Shown: positions 56,853-64,000 of the stretch, piece after piece | How positions within the stretch are numbered: position 1 is the stretch's first letter | Layout of the letters: each line of letters starts with the position of its first letter | NCBI GenBank assembly: GCA_900473045.1 | Contig: UCKS01000001.1 | Location: 1-64,000, forward strand | DNA from: Hyphomicrobiales bacterium | GTDB lineage: Bacteria; Pseudomonadota; Alphaproteobacteria; Rhizobiales; Rhizobiaceae | Reading direction: 5' to 3' | Length of the DNA: 64,000 nucleotides | Program-made: the position numbers and the translations under genes | Notes under the pieces: generated by a model | Database searches by the model: none | The model's input: the letters and a program-made list of their open reading frames with translations, nothing else | What the model was told of the DNA's origin: nothing

Positions 56853-58127
56853 TCAGGCCGCGTTGGCAGCCGTCAGTTGCATCTCGAGATGCTTGCCGTT
56901 GTGGCCGGTGATCTCAGCCCGCACGATCGTGCGCGGGGTGAGGCCGGGGACGGCGGCAAGCGTGAAATTTTCCGTATGCGCCAAGCCGTTGTTCTCGACG
57001 AGCAGGCTTTGCTGCGTTCCGATCATGCTGTCAAGATGGGCCTGATGCAGTTGATGTCCAGTAGCGCGCAGCCGGGCAGCCCGTTCCTTGACAAGCGCCC
57101 GGTCGAGTTGCGGCATGCGGGCGGCAGGCGTTCCCTCGCGCGGCGAATAGGGAAAGACGTGCAGATGGGCGATATTGGCCTCCTCGGCCAATCCCATTGC
57201 ATTGGCAAACATCTCTTCAGTCTCGGTCGGGAAACCGGCAATCATGTCGGCGCCAAAGCTCGTGTCCGGCCGCAGGCGGCGTACATCCTCAATGAACGCC
57301 AGGGCATCAGTGCGGGAATGCCGGCGCTTCATCCGCTTCAGGATCATGTCGTCGCCATGCTGCAGCGACAGGTGCAGATGCGGCATGAAGCGCGGTTCAT
57401 CGGCGATCAGGTCCATCAGGTGGCTGTCGGCTTCGATGCTGTCGATGGAGGAAAGGCGCAGGCGCAGGATGTCGGGCACCTGTTTCAGCAAGGTTTTCGC
57501 AAGCAGGCCCAGCGTTGGGGTGCCCGGCAGATCGCTGCCATAGCTGGTCGCATCGACGCCGGTCAGCACGATCTCGCGGTAACCGCTCTCGGCCAGTTTG
57601 CGGGCCTGATCGACGACAGCACCCATCGGCACGGAGCGGGAATTGCCACGTCCATAGGGGATGATGCAGAAGGTGCAGCGGTGGTCGCAACCGTTCTGCA
57701 CCTGGATGAAGGCGCGCACGTGGCCTTCGATCAGCTTGACCATCTGCGGCGCCGTTTCGCGCACGCTCATGATGTCGTTGACGCGCAGCTTTTCTTCCGC
57801 CGAGACGCCGAAGTCGGGGAGCGACCGGTAGGAGGCGCTTTTCAGCTTTTCCTCGTTGCCGAGCACGGCATCGACCTCGGGCATTGCGGCAAAGGTCTGC
57901 TTCTCTGTCTGGGCGGCGCAGCCGGTGACGATGATGCGGGCATGCGGGTTTTCGCGCCTGGCCCTGCGGATCGCCTGGCGGGCCTGGCGCACGGCCTCAG
58001 CCGTGACGGCGCAGGTGTTGACGAGGATGGCGTTGTTCAGCCCGGCCTTCTCGGCCTGCGCCCGCATCACTTCGGATTCATAGGTGTTGAGACGACAGCC
58101 AAAGGTTATGACATCGACGCCGCTCAA
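56853..58127 (-). CDS. mtaB: tRNA (ms2t6A) methylthiotransferase MtaB
   Basis: 424 aa radical-SAM enzyme adding a methylthio group to t6A37 in tRNA. Three N-terminal cysteines are in [22 protein letters not shown] and VTGCAAQT; the radical-SAM motif is [15 protein letters not shown], and a TRAM-like C-terminus follows. TTG 58127 is taken as start, giving [14 protein letters not shown]; it overlaps the dapF stop as TTGA. The track start at 58253 would add 42 basic residues. FtsY starts 15 bp downstream. Confidence 0.93.
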   Translation of the reverse strand: MSGVDVITFGCRLNTYESEVMRAQAEKAGLNNAILVNTCAVTAEAVRQARQAIRRARRENPHARIIVTGCAAQTEKQTFAAMPEVDAVLGNEEKLKSASYRSLPDFGVSAEEKLRVNDIMSVRETAPQMVKLIEGHVRAFIQVQNGCDHRCTFCIIPYGRGNSRSVPMGAVVDQARKLAESGYREIVLTGVDATSYGSDLPGTPTLGLLAKTLLKQVPDILRLRLSSIDSIEADSHLMDLIADEPRFMPHLHLSLQHGDDMILKRMKRRHSRTDALAFIEDVRRLRPDTSFGADMIAGFPTETEEMFANAMGLAEEANIAHLHVFPYSPREGTPAARMPQLDRALVKERAARLRATGHQLHQAHLDSMIGTQQSLLVENNGLAHTENFTLAAVPGLTPRTIVRAEITGHNGKHLEMQLTAANAA

Positions 58128-59035
58128 AGCGCGGCGCTTTCCGTCTTTGGTTCGTCTTCGCGCGACCAGATGCCGTTTACGGGATCGACGGCTCCGGACC
58201 ATTCCCATTCGGCAGGGCCGGTCATGACGACATGATCGTCGCTTTCGCGCCATTCGATGGTGAGAATGCCGGGAGGGGTGGCGCTGGCGACCTTGATCGA
58301 CACATTGCGGCCGGTGCGGCCGGTGCGGGCAGCCGAGACGGCGGCGGAACAGGCAGCGGAACCGCAGGCCAGCGTCAGGCCGGCGCCGCGTTCCCAGGTG
58401 CGTGTGGTCAGCGACGAAGGCGAGGTCACCTGGGCAAGGGTGATATTGGCGCGCTCGGGAAACATCGGGTGGTTTTCGAGCAGGGGGCCGAAGCGTTCGA
58501 GATCGAACGACATGACGTCACGGTCGACCCAGAAGATCGCATGCGGATTGCCCATCGACATGACGGAGGGCGAATGCAGGATCGGATTGTCGATCGGGCC
58601 GATCTGCAACTCGATGCGGCTGGTGTCGTAAAACTCTTCCGACAGCGGGATCTTGTTCCACTCGAATACCGGCTTGCCCATGTCGACGGAGATGGTTCCA
58701 TCCGCATGTTCCTGCGCATTCAGGATGCCGGCGACGGTCTGGAAAGTGAACACCTTCTTGCCGGTCTCGGCCGAAAGCGCCTGGACAACGCAGCGCGTTC
58801 CGTTGCCGCAGGCCTGCGCCTTCGAGCCGTCAGAATTGAGGATGTCGATCCAGGCGTCGGTGCCCTCGGCCTTGGGGTCATGGATGGCCATGATCTGGTC
58901 GAATTGGGTGTCCGCATGCGCGTTGAGCGCAATTGCGGCTTCCGCCGTCACCTTGTCCGTGCGGCCGCGCATATCGACGACCAGGATCTTGTTGCCAAGC
59001 CCGTTCATCCGCGCGAATTCGACCGTTGTGTTCAT
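58124..59035 (-). CDS. dapF: diaminopimelate epimerase
   Basis: 303 aa. It converts LL- to meso-diaminopimelate for lysine and peptidoglycan. The two active-site cysteines are in [14 protein letters not shown] and [14 protein letters not shown], the latter slightly different from the common ACGSGAC. The start is ATG 59035 ([16 protein letters not shown]); ATG 59050 is five codons earlier, without a ribosome-binding site. It is cotranscribed with mtaB and ftsY. Confidence 0.94.
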   Translation of the reverse strand: MNTTVEFARMNGLGNKILVVDMRGRTDKVTAEAAIALNAHADTQFDQIMAIHDPKAEGTDAWIDILNSDGSKAQACGNGTRCVVQALSAETGKKVFTFQTVAGILNAQEHADGTISVDMGKPVFEWNKIPLSEEFYDTSRIELQIGPIDNPILHSPSVMSMGNPHAIFWVDRDVMSFDLERFGPLLENHPMFPERANITLAQVTSPSSLTTRTWERGAGLTLACGSAACSAAVSAARTGRTGRNVSIKVASATPPGILTIEWRESDDHVVMTGPAEWEWSGAVDPVNGIWSREDEPKTESAAL

Positions 59036-59181
59036 GACGTCCAGTTCCATCGTTTGTTGGGCTGTATATGGCGGAAATGGGTTGAAATTACCAGTGGGGC
59101 GGTGGTCCTCCGCGCGAGGAAGACGTTGAGCTTCTTTCCCGGGATCTGGCCGCTTCCCGGTGGGAGAAGCGAGGCCACAAC

Positions 59182-59706
59182 TCAAGCCGTATCCTTGTCG
59201 CGGGTGGAGCAGACCTGTTCGAACGATGTGACGAAGCGGTCGAAGAGGTGTGCGAAGGCGGCGACGTCTTCTTCCGGCCACTCAGTCAGCACAGTTTCGA
59301 TGACGTCACGCTTGACCGCCTGGATCTTGGCCATCAACTGCTGGCCAAGCTCGGTCATGACGACGATGATGCGCCGCGCATCGGCCTGCGAAGCCTCACG
59401 GCGCAGGGCACCGCGCGTCACCATCTCGCCGACGATGCGGCTGGCGCGCGACGGGTCGATACGCATCATCTCGGCAATGGTGCCGACGGTCACTTCGCCC
59501 CCCGGCGCGGCGCGGCGGACGGCATCGAGGACGTCGAGATGGGTGATTTCAAGGCTGGGTGCGACACTGCTGATCGCCAGACGTGCGAGCACCCGCCGAC
59601 CGATCATCGTCCGCCAGCGGCCCATGGAGTTGCTGATCAGGGCGCGGCTGGTCTCCGGCTCGGTGGGCTCAGTGATGCATTCCAAGGGGAGATGTGCGTG
59701 ATCCAT
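59182..59706 (-). CDS. MarR-family transcriptional regulator
   Basis: 174 aa. The winged helix has [22 protein letters not shown] and [21 protein letters not shown] with the DxRR wing arginines. It is divergent from a DHA2 efflux gene and the 119-bp gap holds a perfect 11-bp palindrome, so it is very likely the local repressor. Start ATG 59706 is used; ATG 59721 is five codons earlier. It sits upstream of dapF on the same strand, 146 bp away. Confidence 0.9.
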   Translation of the reverse strand: MDHAHLPLECITEPTEPETSRALISNSMGRWRTMIGRRVLARLAISSVAPSLEITHLDVLDAVRRAAPGGEVTVGTIAEMMRIDPSRASRIVGEMVTRGALRREASQADARRIIVVMTELGQQLMAKIQAVKRDVIETVLTEWPEEDVAAFAHLFDRFVTSFEQVCSTRDKDTA

Positions 59707-59747
59707 GGTGCATCTTAGCAAAACGGGTGGTCTTCATAAAGCAGAAT

Positions 59748-59777
59748 ATGCTGTTGGCATAAACATGCTGTTGACAT
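59748..59777. promoter_or_regulatory. 13-bp direct repeat in MarR-MFS promoter region
   Basis: ATGCTGTTGGCAT (59748-59760) and ATGCTGTTGACAT (59765-59777) are spaced by 17 bp and differ at one position. The second carries TTGACA, a consensus -35 box (59771-59776). Confidence 0.6.
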
Positions 59778-59800
59778 TTATGTGCTAACAGCACATAAAT
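59776..59800. promoter_or_regulatory. operator of the MarR/DHA2 efflux pair
   Basis: ATTTATGTGCT-AAC-AGCACATAAAT is a perfect 11-bp inverted repeat centred between a TTGACA box (59771-59776) and the efflux gene start (59826). CATAAA at 59794-59799 is placed 17 bp after TTGACA and can be the -10 box, so a bound repressor would cover the whole promoter. Confidence 0.72.
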
Positions 59801-59825
59801 TCCCCAACGCAATTGGAATTCCCCC

Positions 59826-61325
59826 ATGGATATGCAGGTCACACCGGCGCCGCTGGTTTCAAACCCGGCGCTCCGCCTCACGCTTTTCTTCTTCCTGATG
59901 ACGGCCTTGTTCATGGCGACGCTGGACAACCAGATCGTCGCGACCGCGCTGCCGACCATTGTCGGCGAGTTCGGCCAGATGGAGCGGTTCGGCTGGATCG
60001 GTTCGGCCTATCTGCTGGCCACCTGCGCCGTCATGCCGCTCTACGGCAAGCTCGGCGACCTGTTCGGCCGCAAATATGTGATGATCGCGGCGGTGACGAT
60101 CTTCACGCTGGGCTCGATCGCCTGCGGGCTGGCCGTGTCGATGAACACGCTGATTGCGGCGCGCGTGCTGCAGGGCCTTGGCGGCGGCGGCATCATGGTA
60201 TCGATCTTTTCGATCACCGCCGACCTGTTCGAGCCACGCGAACGGGCGCGTTACCAGAGCTATTCCAGTCTTGTCCTGATGGCATCCGGCGCTGTCGGCC
60301 CTGTGATCGGCGGCGCGATGAGCGATCATTTCGGCTGGCGCTCGATCTTTCTGATCAATATCCCGATCGGTATCGCGGTACTGATCGGCCTGTTCGTGTT
60401 CCTGCCCTATCGCCGCCCGACACGCCGTCCGACCATCGACTATGCCGGGGCGCTGCTGCTGGCGGCTTCCGTGACCTGCGTCGTGCTGCTGGGCGATGGT
60501 GCCGAACTGTTCGGCTCGCTGTTTTCGCTCGGTAGCCTGGCGATTGTCGTGCTTGGCGCGATCTGTGCGACGGTATGGGTATTTGTCGAGCGGCGGGCGC
60601 CGGAGCCGATCGTGCCGCTGACGTTGTTTCGCAATCCGACATTCAGCCTGATGCTGGTGATTTCGCTGGCGAGCGGCGCTGTCGGCATCGGCATGGTCAA
60701 CTATTTTGCGCTGTACCTGCAGACGACGACGGGGCTGACGCCGTCGCTTGCCGGGCTGCTGTTCATCATGCTGACCGGCGGCATCGTCTGCGGTGCGCTG
60801 ACGGCGGGACGGCTGATTTCGCGCTCGGGCCGCTACAAGCCGTTTGCGATCATCAGCGCCAGCCTGACCGTCATTGCCTTGCTGATTTTCACGCAGATCC
60901 AGCCGGGCACGCCGCTTTATGTGATCTGCGCGATCATGGCGCTGCATGGCATCGGTATCGGTTTTGGCCAGCAGGTGCCGATCGTCGCCGTCCAGAACAT
61001 CGCCTCGCGCGGTGATGTCGGCGCCGCCACCGGCGCTGTCACCCTGTCGCGCATGGGCGGCGCCTCGATCGCCATCTCGATCTATGGCGCCATCATCGCG
61101 GCTGGCCTTGCACGGGGAACGACCGCGATCCCGGGCATTGCCGATATCGAAAAGCTGACGCCGCTGGTGCTCTCGACCCTGCCGGAAGCGACGCGGCAGC
61201 TGGTGGCGCAGAGTTATACGGCCGCCTTCCTGCCGCTGTTTCTGACGGCTGGTGGCATCTCGCTGATCGCGCTCACCGCGGCGATAAGCCTGAAGGCGGT
61301 GCGGTTGCCGCAGAAGGTGGTGTGA
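59826..61325 (+). CDS. DHA2-family (EmrB/QacA) multidrug efflux transporter
   Basis: 499 aa, about 14 membrane helices. The opening MATLDNQIVATALPTIVGEF, the motif A YGKLGDLFGRKYVM, and the motif-C-like GPVIGGAMSDHFGWRSIFLINIPIG are DHA2 signatures. It would expel hydrophobic cations or other drugs by proton antiport. It is divergent from the MarR gene, which likely represses it. Substrate unknown. Confidence 0.93.
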   Translation: MDMQVTPAPLVSNPALRLTLFFFLMTALFMATLDNQIVATALPTIVGEFGQMERFGWIGSAYLLATCAVMPLYGKLGDLFGRKYVMIAAVTIFTLGSIACGLAVSMNTLIAARVLQGLGGGGIMVSIFSITADLFEPRERARYQSYSSLVLMASGAVGPVIGGAMSDHFGWRSIFLINIPIGIAVLIGLFVFLPYRRPTRRPTIDYAGALLLAASVTCVVLLGDGAELFGSLFSLGSLAIVVLGAICATVWVFVERRAPEPIVPLTLFRNPTFSLMLVISLASGAVGIGMVNYFALYLQTTTGLTPSLAGLLFIMLTGGIVCGALTAGRLISRSGRYKPFAIISASLTVIALLIFTQIQPGTPLYVICAIMALHGIGIGFGQQVPIVAVQNIASRGDVGAATGAVTLSRMGGASIAISIYGAIIAAGLARGTTAIPGIADIEKLTPLVLSTLPEATRQLVAQSYTAAFLPLFLTAGGISLIALTAAISLKAVRLPQKVV

Positions 61326-61425
61326 GGGCTGAGACGGTGACCACAACATTAAAACAGGTTACGGCCTGCCTTGGGCGCCAGAAGCGGGCAGGCTGCGCAA
61401 CAAATGAAGTTGCCCAGCCGCTGTT

Positions 61426-61878
61426 TCAGCCCTTGAATCGCAAACGCACATTCTCGAACGGAAAGCCTTGATCGTCGGTGGCTCTTCGCGACACTTCAAA
61501 GAACCCCAGTGCTGTGTAGAACCGCATGGCTTGTTCGTTCTCGGTATAGACCTCCAATGAAAGCTCGCCTTTTCGATCCACCGCATGGGTGATCAACTTG
61601 CGCCCGATTCCCCGCCCGTGCTGGTCTGGGGCAACAAAAATTCCCCCGATGAACGTGTCCATCAAGCTGATGAAGCCAACAGGTTCATCCATGCGGCAGG
61701 CCACCCAGGTCTCGGCATTGGGCAAGTATTTTTCCTCGATCAGCTGCCGCTGTTCGATGAGTCTGGATTCACCGATGAAAGGGTGAGCGACAAGGGAAGC
61801 GTCGAGCCAAATGCCTGACAGTTTTTTGGTGTCCGTCGCCGCCACAAACGGCCGGACCACTAGATTTTGGTTCTCCAT
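61426..61878 (-). CDS. GNAT-family N-acetyltransferase
   Basis: 150 aa. The acetyl-CoA site is IFVAPDQHGRGIGRKLITHAV; the closing LEVYTENEQAMRFYTALGFF is a typical GNAT motif B. The opening part IWLDASLVAHPFIG and DEPVGFISLMDTFIGG resemble YjaB-type acetyltransferases. ATG 61878 has GGAG 5 bp upstream and excludes a hydrophobic leader of a longer frame to 61989. Substrate unknown. Confidence 0.85.
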   Translation of the reverse strand: MENQNLVVRPFVAATDTKKLSGIWLDASLVAHPFIGESRLIEQRQLIEEKYLPNAETWVACRMDEPVGFISLMDTFIGGIFVAPDQHGRGIGRKLITHAVDRKGELSLEVYTENEQAMRFYTALGFFEVSRRATDDQGFPFENVRLRFKG

Positions 61879-62147
61879 GAGAACTCCACAGAATAGACAT
61901 GCAAAGAAGATCAGCACCTTTATGGTGCCGAGCGATACCGCTGCAGGCGGTTTAATCTTATCTTCTGCGCATAAGTCTCCTTCTGCCAATAAGTCTGTTT
62001 ATGCCCGTCATATCGTGGCGTCAATGGCGGCTCGGGACATCTGTAGCCTCATCACCGATCCAAGCGGGAACGGCGCGACCGCCCAACAATCGCCACCCCG
62101 TTCTTGCCCCTTGCCAAGTATTTCCCTCAGGTCTAAACCTCCTTCTG

Positions 62148-62253
62148 CTCTAACGGGGTGCCGGTCGTTCTTTTTTGGAACGTTCGGCTGAGAGGCTTTT
62201 TGAAAGCCAACCCGAAGAACCTGATCCGGTTTGTACCGGCGGAGGGATTAGAC
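62148..62253 (+). promoter_or_regulatory. thiamine pyrophosphate (TPP) riboswitch
   Basis: The THI-element core is complete: GGGGTGCC (62155), CTGAGAG (62188-62194), GAACCTGATC (62217-62226) and GGCGGAGGGA (near 62239), closed by a P1 pairing TCTAA (62149-62153) with TTAGA (62248-62252). It lies 52 bp before the thiB start. TPP binding would lower expression of the thiamine uptake operon. Confidence 0.96.
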
Positions 62254-62304
62254 GGCACATTCCAGCGCCCTATTCCCAATTTTTGGATTTATAAGGAGGC
62301 GCGG

Positions 62305-63327
62305 ATGCGCAAGGCAATCATTCCACTTCTCGGGCCATTTTTCGCGGCAGTCGCTGCCCTCGCTACGCCGTTCTCCGCCTCGGCCGAAAACAAGGTGCTG
62401 ACGGTCTACACTTATGAAAGTTTTACCAGCGAATGGGGTCCCGGCGCCAAGGTCGCGGAAGCGTTCGAAAAGACCTGCGGCTGCAAGATGTCCTATGTCA
62501 GCGTTGCCGATGGCGTCGAGCTTCTGACCCGGCTGAAGCTCGAGGGGGCGTCTTCCAAGGCCGACATCGTGCTTGGCCTCGATACCAACCTCGTGTCTGA
62601 AGCCAAGGCGACCGGCTTCTTTGCGCCGCACGGCGTCGATACCTCGGCAGTCAAGGTTCCCGGCGGTTTTACTGACGATACGTTCGTTCCCTATGACTAC
62701 GGCCATTTTGCCGTGATCTACGACACGCAGGTGATGAAGGAGCCGCCGAAGAGCCTGAAAGAACTGGTCGAGGGCGATCCGAACCAGAAGATCGTCATCG
62801 AGGATCCGCGCACCTCGACGCCGGGCCTTGGTCTGCTTTTGTGGGTGAAGTCGGTTTATGGCGATGATGCTCCTGCCGCCTGGGCAAAACTCAAGGACCG
62901 CGTGCTGACGGTCACCCCCGGCTGGTCGGAAGCCTACGGCCTGTTTACCAAGGGTGAGGCGCCGATGGTGCTTTCGTACACGACCTCGCCGGCCTACCAC
63001 ATGGTTGCCGAAAACACCGACCGTTACCGGGCGGCGTCCTTCTCCGAAGGCCATTATATCCAGATCGAGGTGGCTGGGATGACCAAGGCTGCCAAGGATC
63101 CGGCGCTCGCCAAGGACTTTCTGTCCTTCGTCACCGGGCCGGAGTTCCAGTCGATCATCCCGACCACCAACTGGATGATGCCGGTTGCGGCTACCAAGGA
63201 ACCGTTGCCGGAGGCTTTCAGCAAGCTGGTGACGCCGGAAAAGACATTTTTGATGTCGTCGGACGAGGTTGCCGCCAGCCGCAAGGCCTGGATCGACGAG
63301 TGGCTGGCGGCGATGAGCAAGAACTAA
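62305..63327 (+). CDS. thiB: thiamine/TPP ABC transporter substrate-binding protein ThiB
   Basis: 340 aa. Signal peptide ([27 protein letters not shown], cleaved after ASA); mature part has [47 protein letters not shown] and [11 protein letters not shown], which match ThiB. It captures thiamine, thiamine phosphate and TPP in the periplasm. GGAGG lies 5 bp before ATG 62305. It is first in the thi operon, after the TPP riboswitch and before thiP. Confidence 0.96.
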   Translation: MRKAIIPLLGPFFAAVAALATPFSASAENKVLTVYTYESFTSEWGPGAKVAEAFEKTCGCKMSYVSVADGVELLTRLKLEGASSKADIVLGLDTNLVSEAKATGFFAPHGVDTSAVKVPGGFTDDTFVPYDYGHFAVIYDTQVMKEPPKSLKELVEGDPNQKIVIEDPRTSTPGLGLLLWVKSVYGDDAPAAWAKLKDRVLTVTPGWSEAYGLFTKGEAPMVLSYTTSPAYHMVAENTDRYRAASFSEGHYIQIEVAGMTKAAKDPALAKDFLSFVTGPEFQSIIPTTNWMMPVAATKEPLPEAFSKLVTPEKTFLMSSDEVAASRKAWIDEWLAAMSKN

Positions 63328-63359
63328 CGCAGGTTGGGGCTCGCTTCGTCTGTGCGCCT

Positions 63360-63473
63360 GCCCCTCATCCGGCCTGTCGGCCACCTTCTCCCCGTTGGAC
63401 GGGGAGAAGGACCAAGCGGCCAGCTCTGTCGTCCCCTCTCCCCGCGAGCGGGGAGAGGGCTAGGGTGAGGGGC
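63360..63473. repeat. RIME-like palindromic repeat between thiB and thiP
   Basis: GCCCCTCATCCGGCCTGTCG opens the element, CTTCTCCCC faces GGGGAGAAG, and a second hairpin CCTCTCCCC-GCGAGC-GGGGAGAGG follows before GGGTGAGGGGC, which mirrors the opening. It matches the RIME layout and separates thiB from thiP by 217 bp in all. Confidence 0.85.
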
Positions 63474-63544
63474 GGAGGCTCTCCGTTTGCTGGGAGGCTT
63501 GGGGTGAGGGGCTGAGGAAACCTACCTGAAATTTTATGGGCATC

Positions 63545-64000
63545 ATGATCAACCGCATCGAACGCCGTCTGACACTGACCGCAGGCGCCTTCTGCCTTGG
63601 CGGCATTGTGCTGTTCGTCTGTCTGGCGGCTGCGGCGCTTCTCGCCTTCGACGAGCCGGGCTCAGCCAATGGCGGTGTGGTGTTCGATGCCTATGTCTGG
63701 CGTGTTGCTCGTTTCACGCTGCTGCAGGCGTCGCTCTCGACCGTTCTCTCCATCGCCTTTGCCATCCCCGTTGCCCGGGCCTTGGCGCGGCAGGCCGTCT
63801 TTCCCGGCCGTGTCTGGATCATCCGGTTGATGGCGCTGCCGCTTGGGCTGCCGGCGCTGGTGGCGGCTCTGGGGCTGATTGGCGTCTGGGGGCGGCAGGG
63901 GGTGCTGAATACGGCACTTGTTGTTGTCGGGGTTGATCAGCCAGTCAGTATCTATGGTCTGTCGGGTATTCTGATTGCCCATGTGTTTTTCAACATGCCG
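63545..64000 (+). CDS. thiP: thiamine ABC transporter permease ThiP (3' end outside window)
   Basis: At least 152 codons, open to the window edge. The first membrane segment is GAFCLGGIVLFVCLAAAALLAF, a second begins RVARFTLLQASLSTVLSIAF, and ALPLGLPALVAALGLIGVWG with the later AHVFFNMP is the ThiP type. Start ATG 63545 is used; ATG 63536 is three codons upstream. It forms the two-domain permease that works with ThiB and an ATPase (ThiQ) expected next. Confidence 0.92.
   Translation, partial: MINRIERRLTLTAGAFCLGGIVLFVCLAAAALLAFDEPGSANGGVVFDAYVWRVARFTLLQASLSTVLSIAFAIPVARALARQAVFPGRVWIIRLMALPLGLPALVAALGLIGVWGRQGVLNTALVVVGVDQPVSIYGLSGILIAHVFFNMP

Overview
The window is chromosomal core DNA of an alphaproteobacterium of the order Hyphomicrobiales, most probably a member of the Rhizobiaceae (Rhizobium/Agrobacterium/Neorhizobium group). 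The evidence is high-GC coding sequence, rhizobial gene blocks (phaR/phaAB, the mgpS-type helicase beside an S4 protein, fdxA and carD, acnA beside ccmABCDG, ftsY-mtaB-dapF), Rhizobiaceae-type families (BA14K, IalB, DUF2794, DUF2585, DUF1223), RIME-like palindromic repeats and a dense cluster of GANTC (CcrM) sites. I see no rRNA, tRNA, CRISPR array, prophage or complete insertion sequence. The species cannot be fixed from the sequence alone.

Layout. 0-9 kb: a cystine-type binding protein, a DeoR-VOC-MFS operon, ispG, a LysE exporter, a farnesyl-diphosphate-synthase-type prenyltransferase, the glycosyltransferase mtgA, a DUF1868 protein translationally coupled to a glutathione transferase, and rpmF. 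9.5-13 kb: a small membrane protein and the divergent polyhydroxybutyrate locus phaR / phaA-phaB. 12.9-13.7 kb: a gene-free region with 13 GANTC sites in 518 bp. 13.7-19.6 kb: SUV3-like helicase, S4 RNA-binding protein, ferredoxin, CarD regulator and formaldehyde-activating enzyme. 19.7-26.1 kb: typA, a Tat-exported PhoD phosphatase with a candidate Pho box, a ParD/ParE-type toxin-antitoxin pair and an M3 oligopeptidase. 26.2-34.8 kb: two more LysE exporters, a MarR-MFS operon with a perfect operator palindrome, argG, a BA14K protein and a TrpXYZ-like ABC transporter.

34.9-46.4 kb: rlmN, ialB, an ECF sigma factor with no anti-sigma gene beside it, YkvA, pterin dehydratase, a low-molecular-weight phosphatase with an altered active-site loop overlapping thpR, tesA divergent from ybbA-ybbP, a Bax-inhibitor-1 gene with a probable ybhL-type leader, a GNAT and DUF2794. 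46.4-54.9 kb: DUF1223, acnA, the cytochrome c maturation cluster ccmABCDG (with a repeat inserted between ccmA and ccmB), DUF2585 and ispZ. 55.2-61.3 kb: ftsY-mtaB-dapF and a divergent MarR/DHA2-efflux pair with an elaborate operator. 61.4-64 kb: a GNAT, a TPP riboswitch and thiB-thiP, with thiP running off the window.

Most of the content is housekeeping: isoprenoids, peptidoglycan, translation, carbon storage, the TCA cycle, cytochrome c, arginine, lysine and thiamine uptake. The least explained feature is the GANTC-rich region at 12.9-13.7 kb. Other items for a second look are the repeat translated inside FtsY, the orphan ECF sigma factor, the altered phosphatase loop, a Met/Lys-rich secreted peptide and the structured gene-free stretch at 46.0-46.4 kb.
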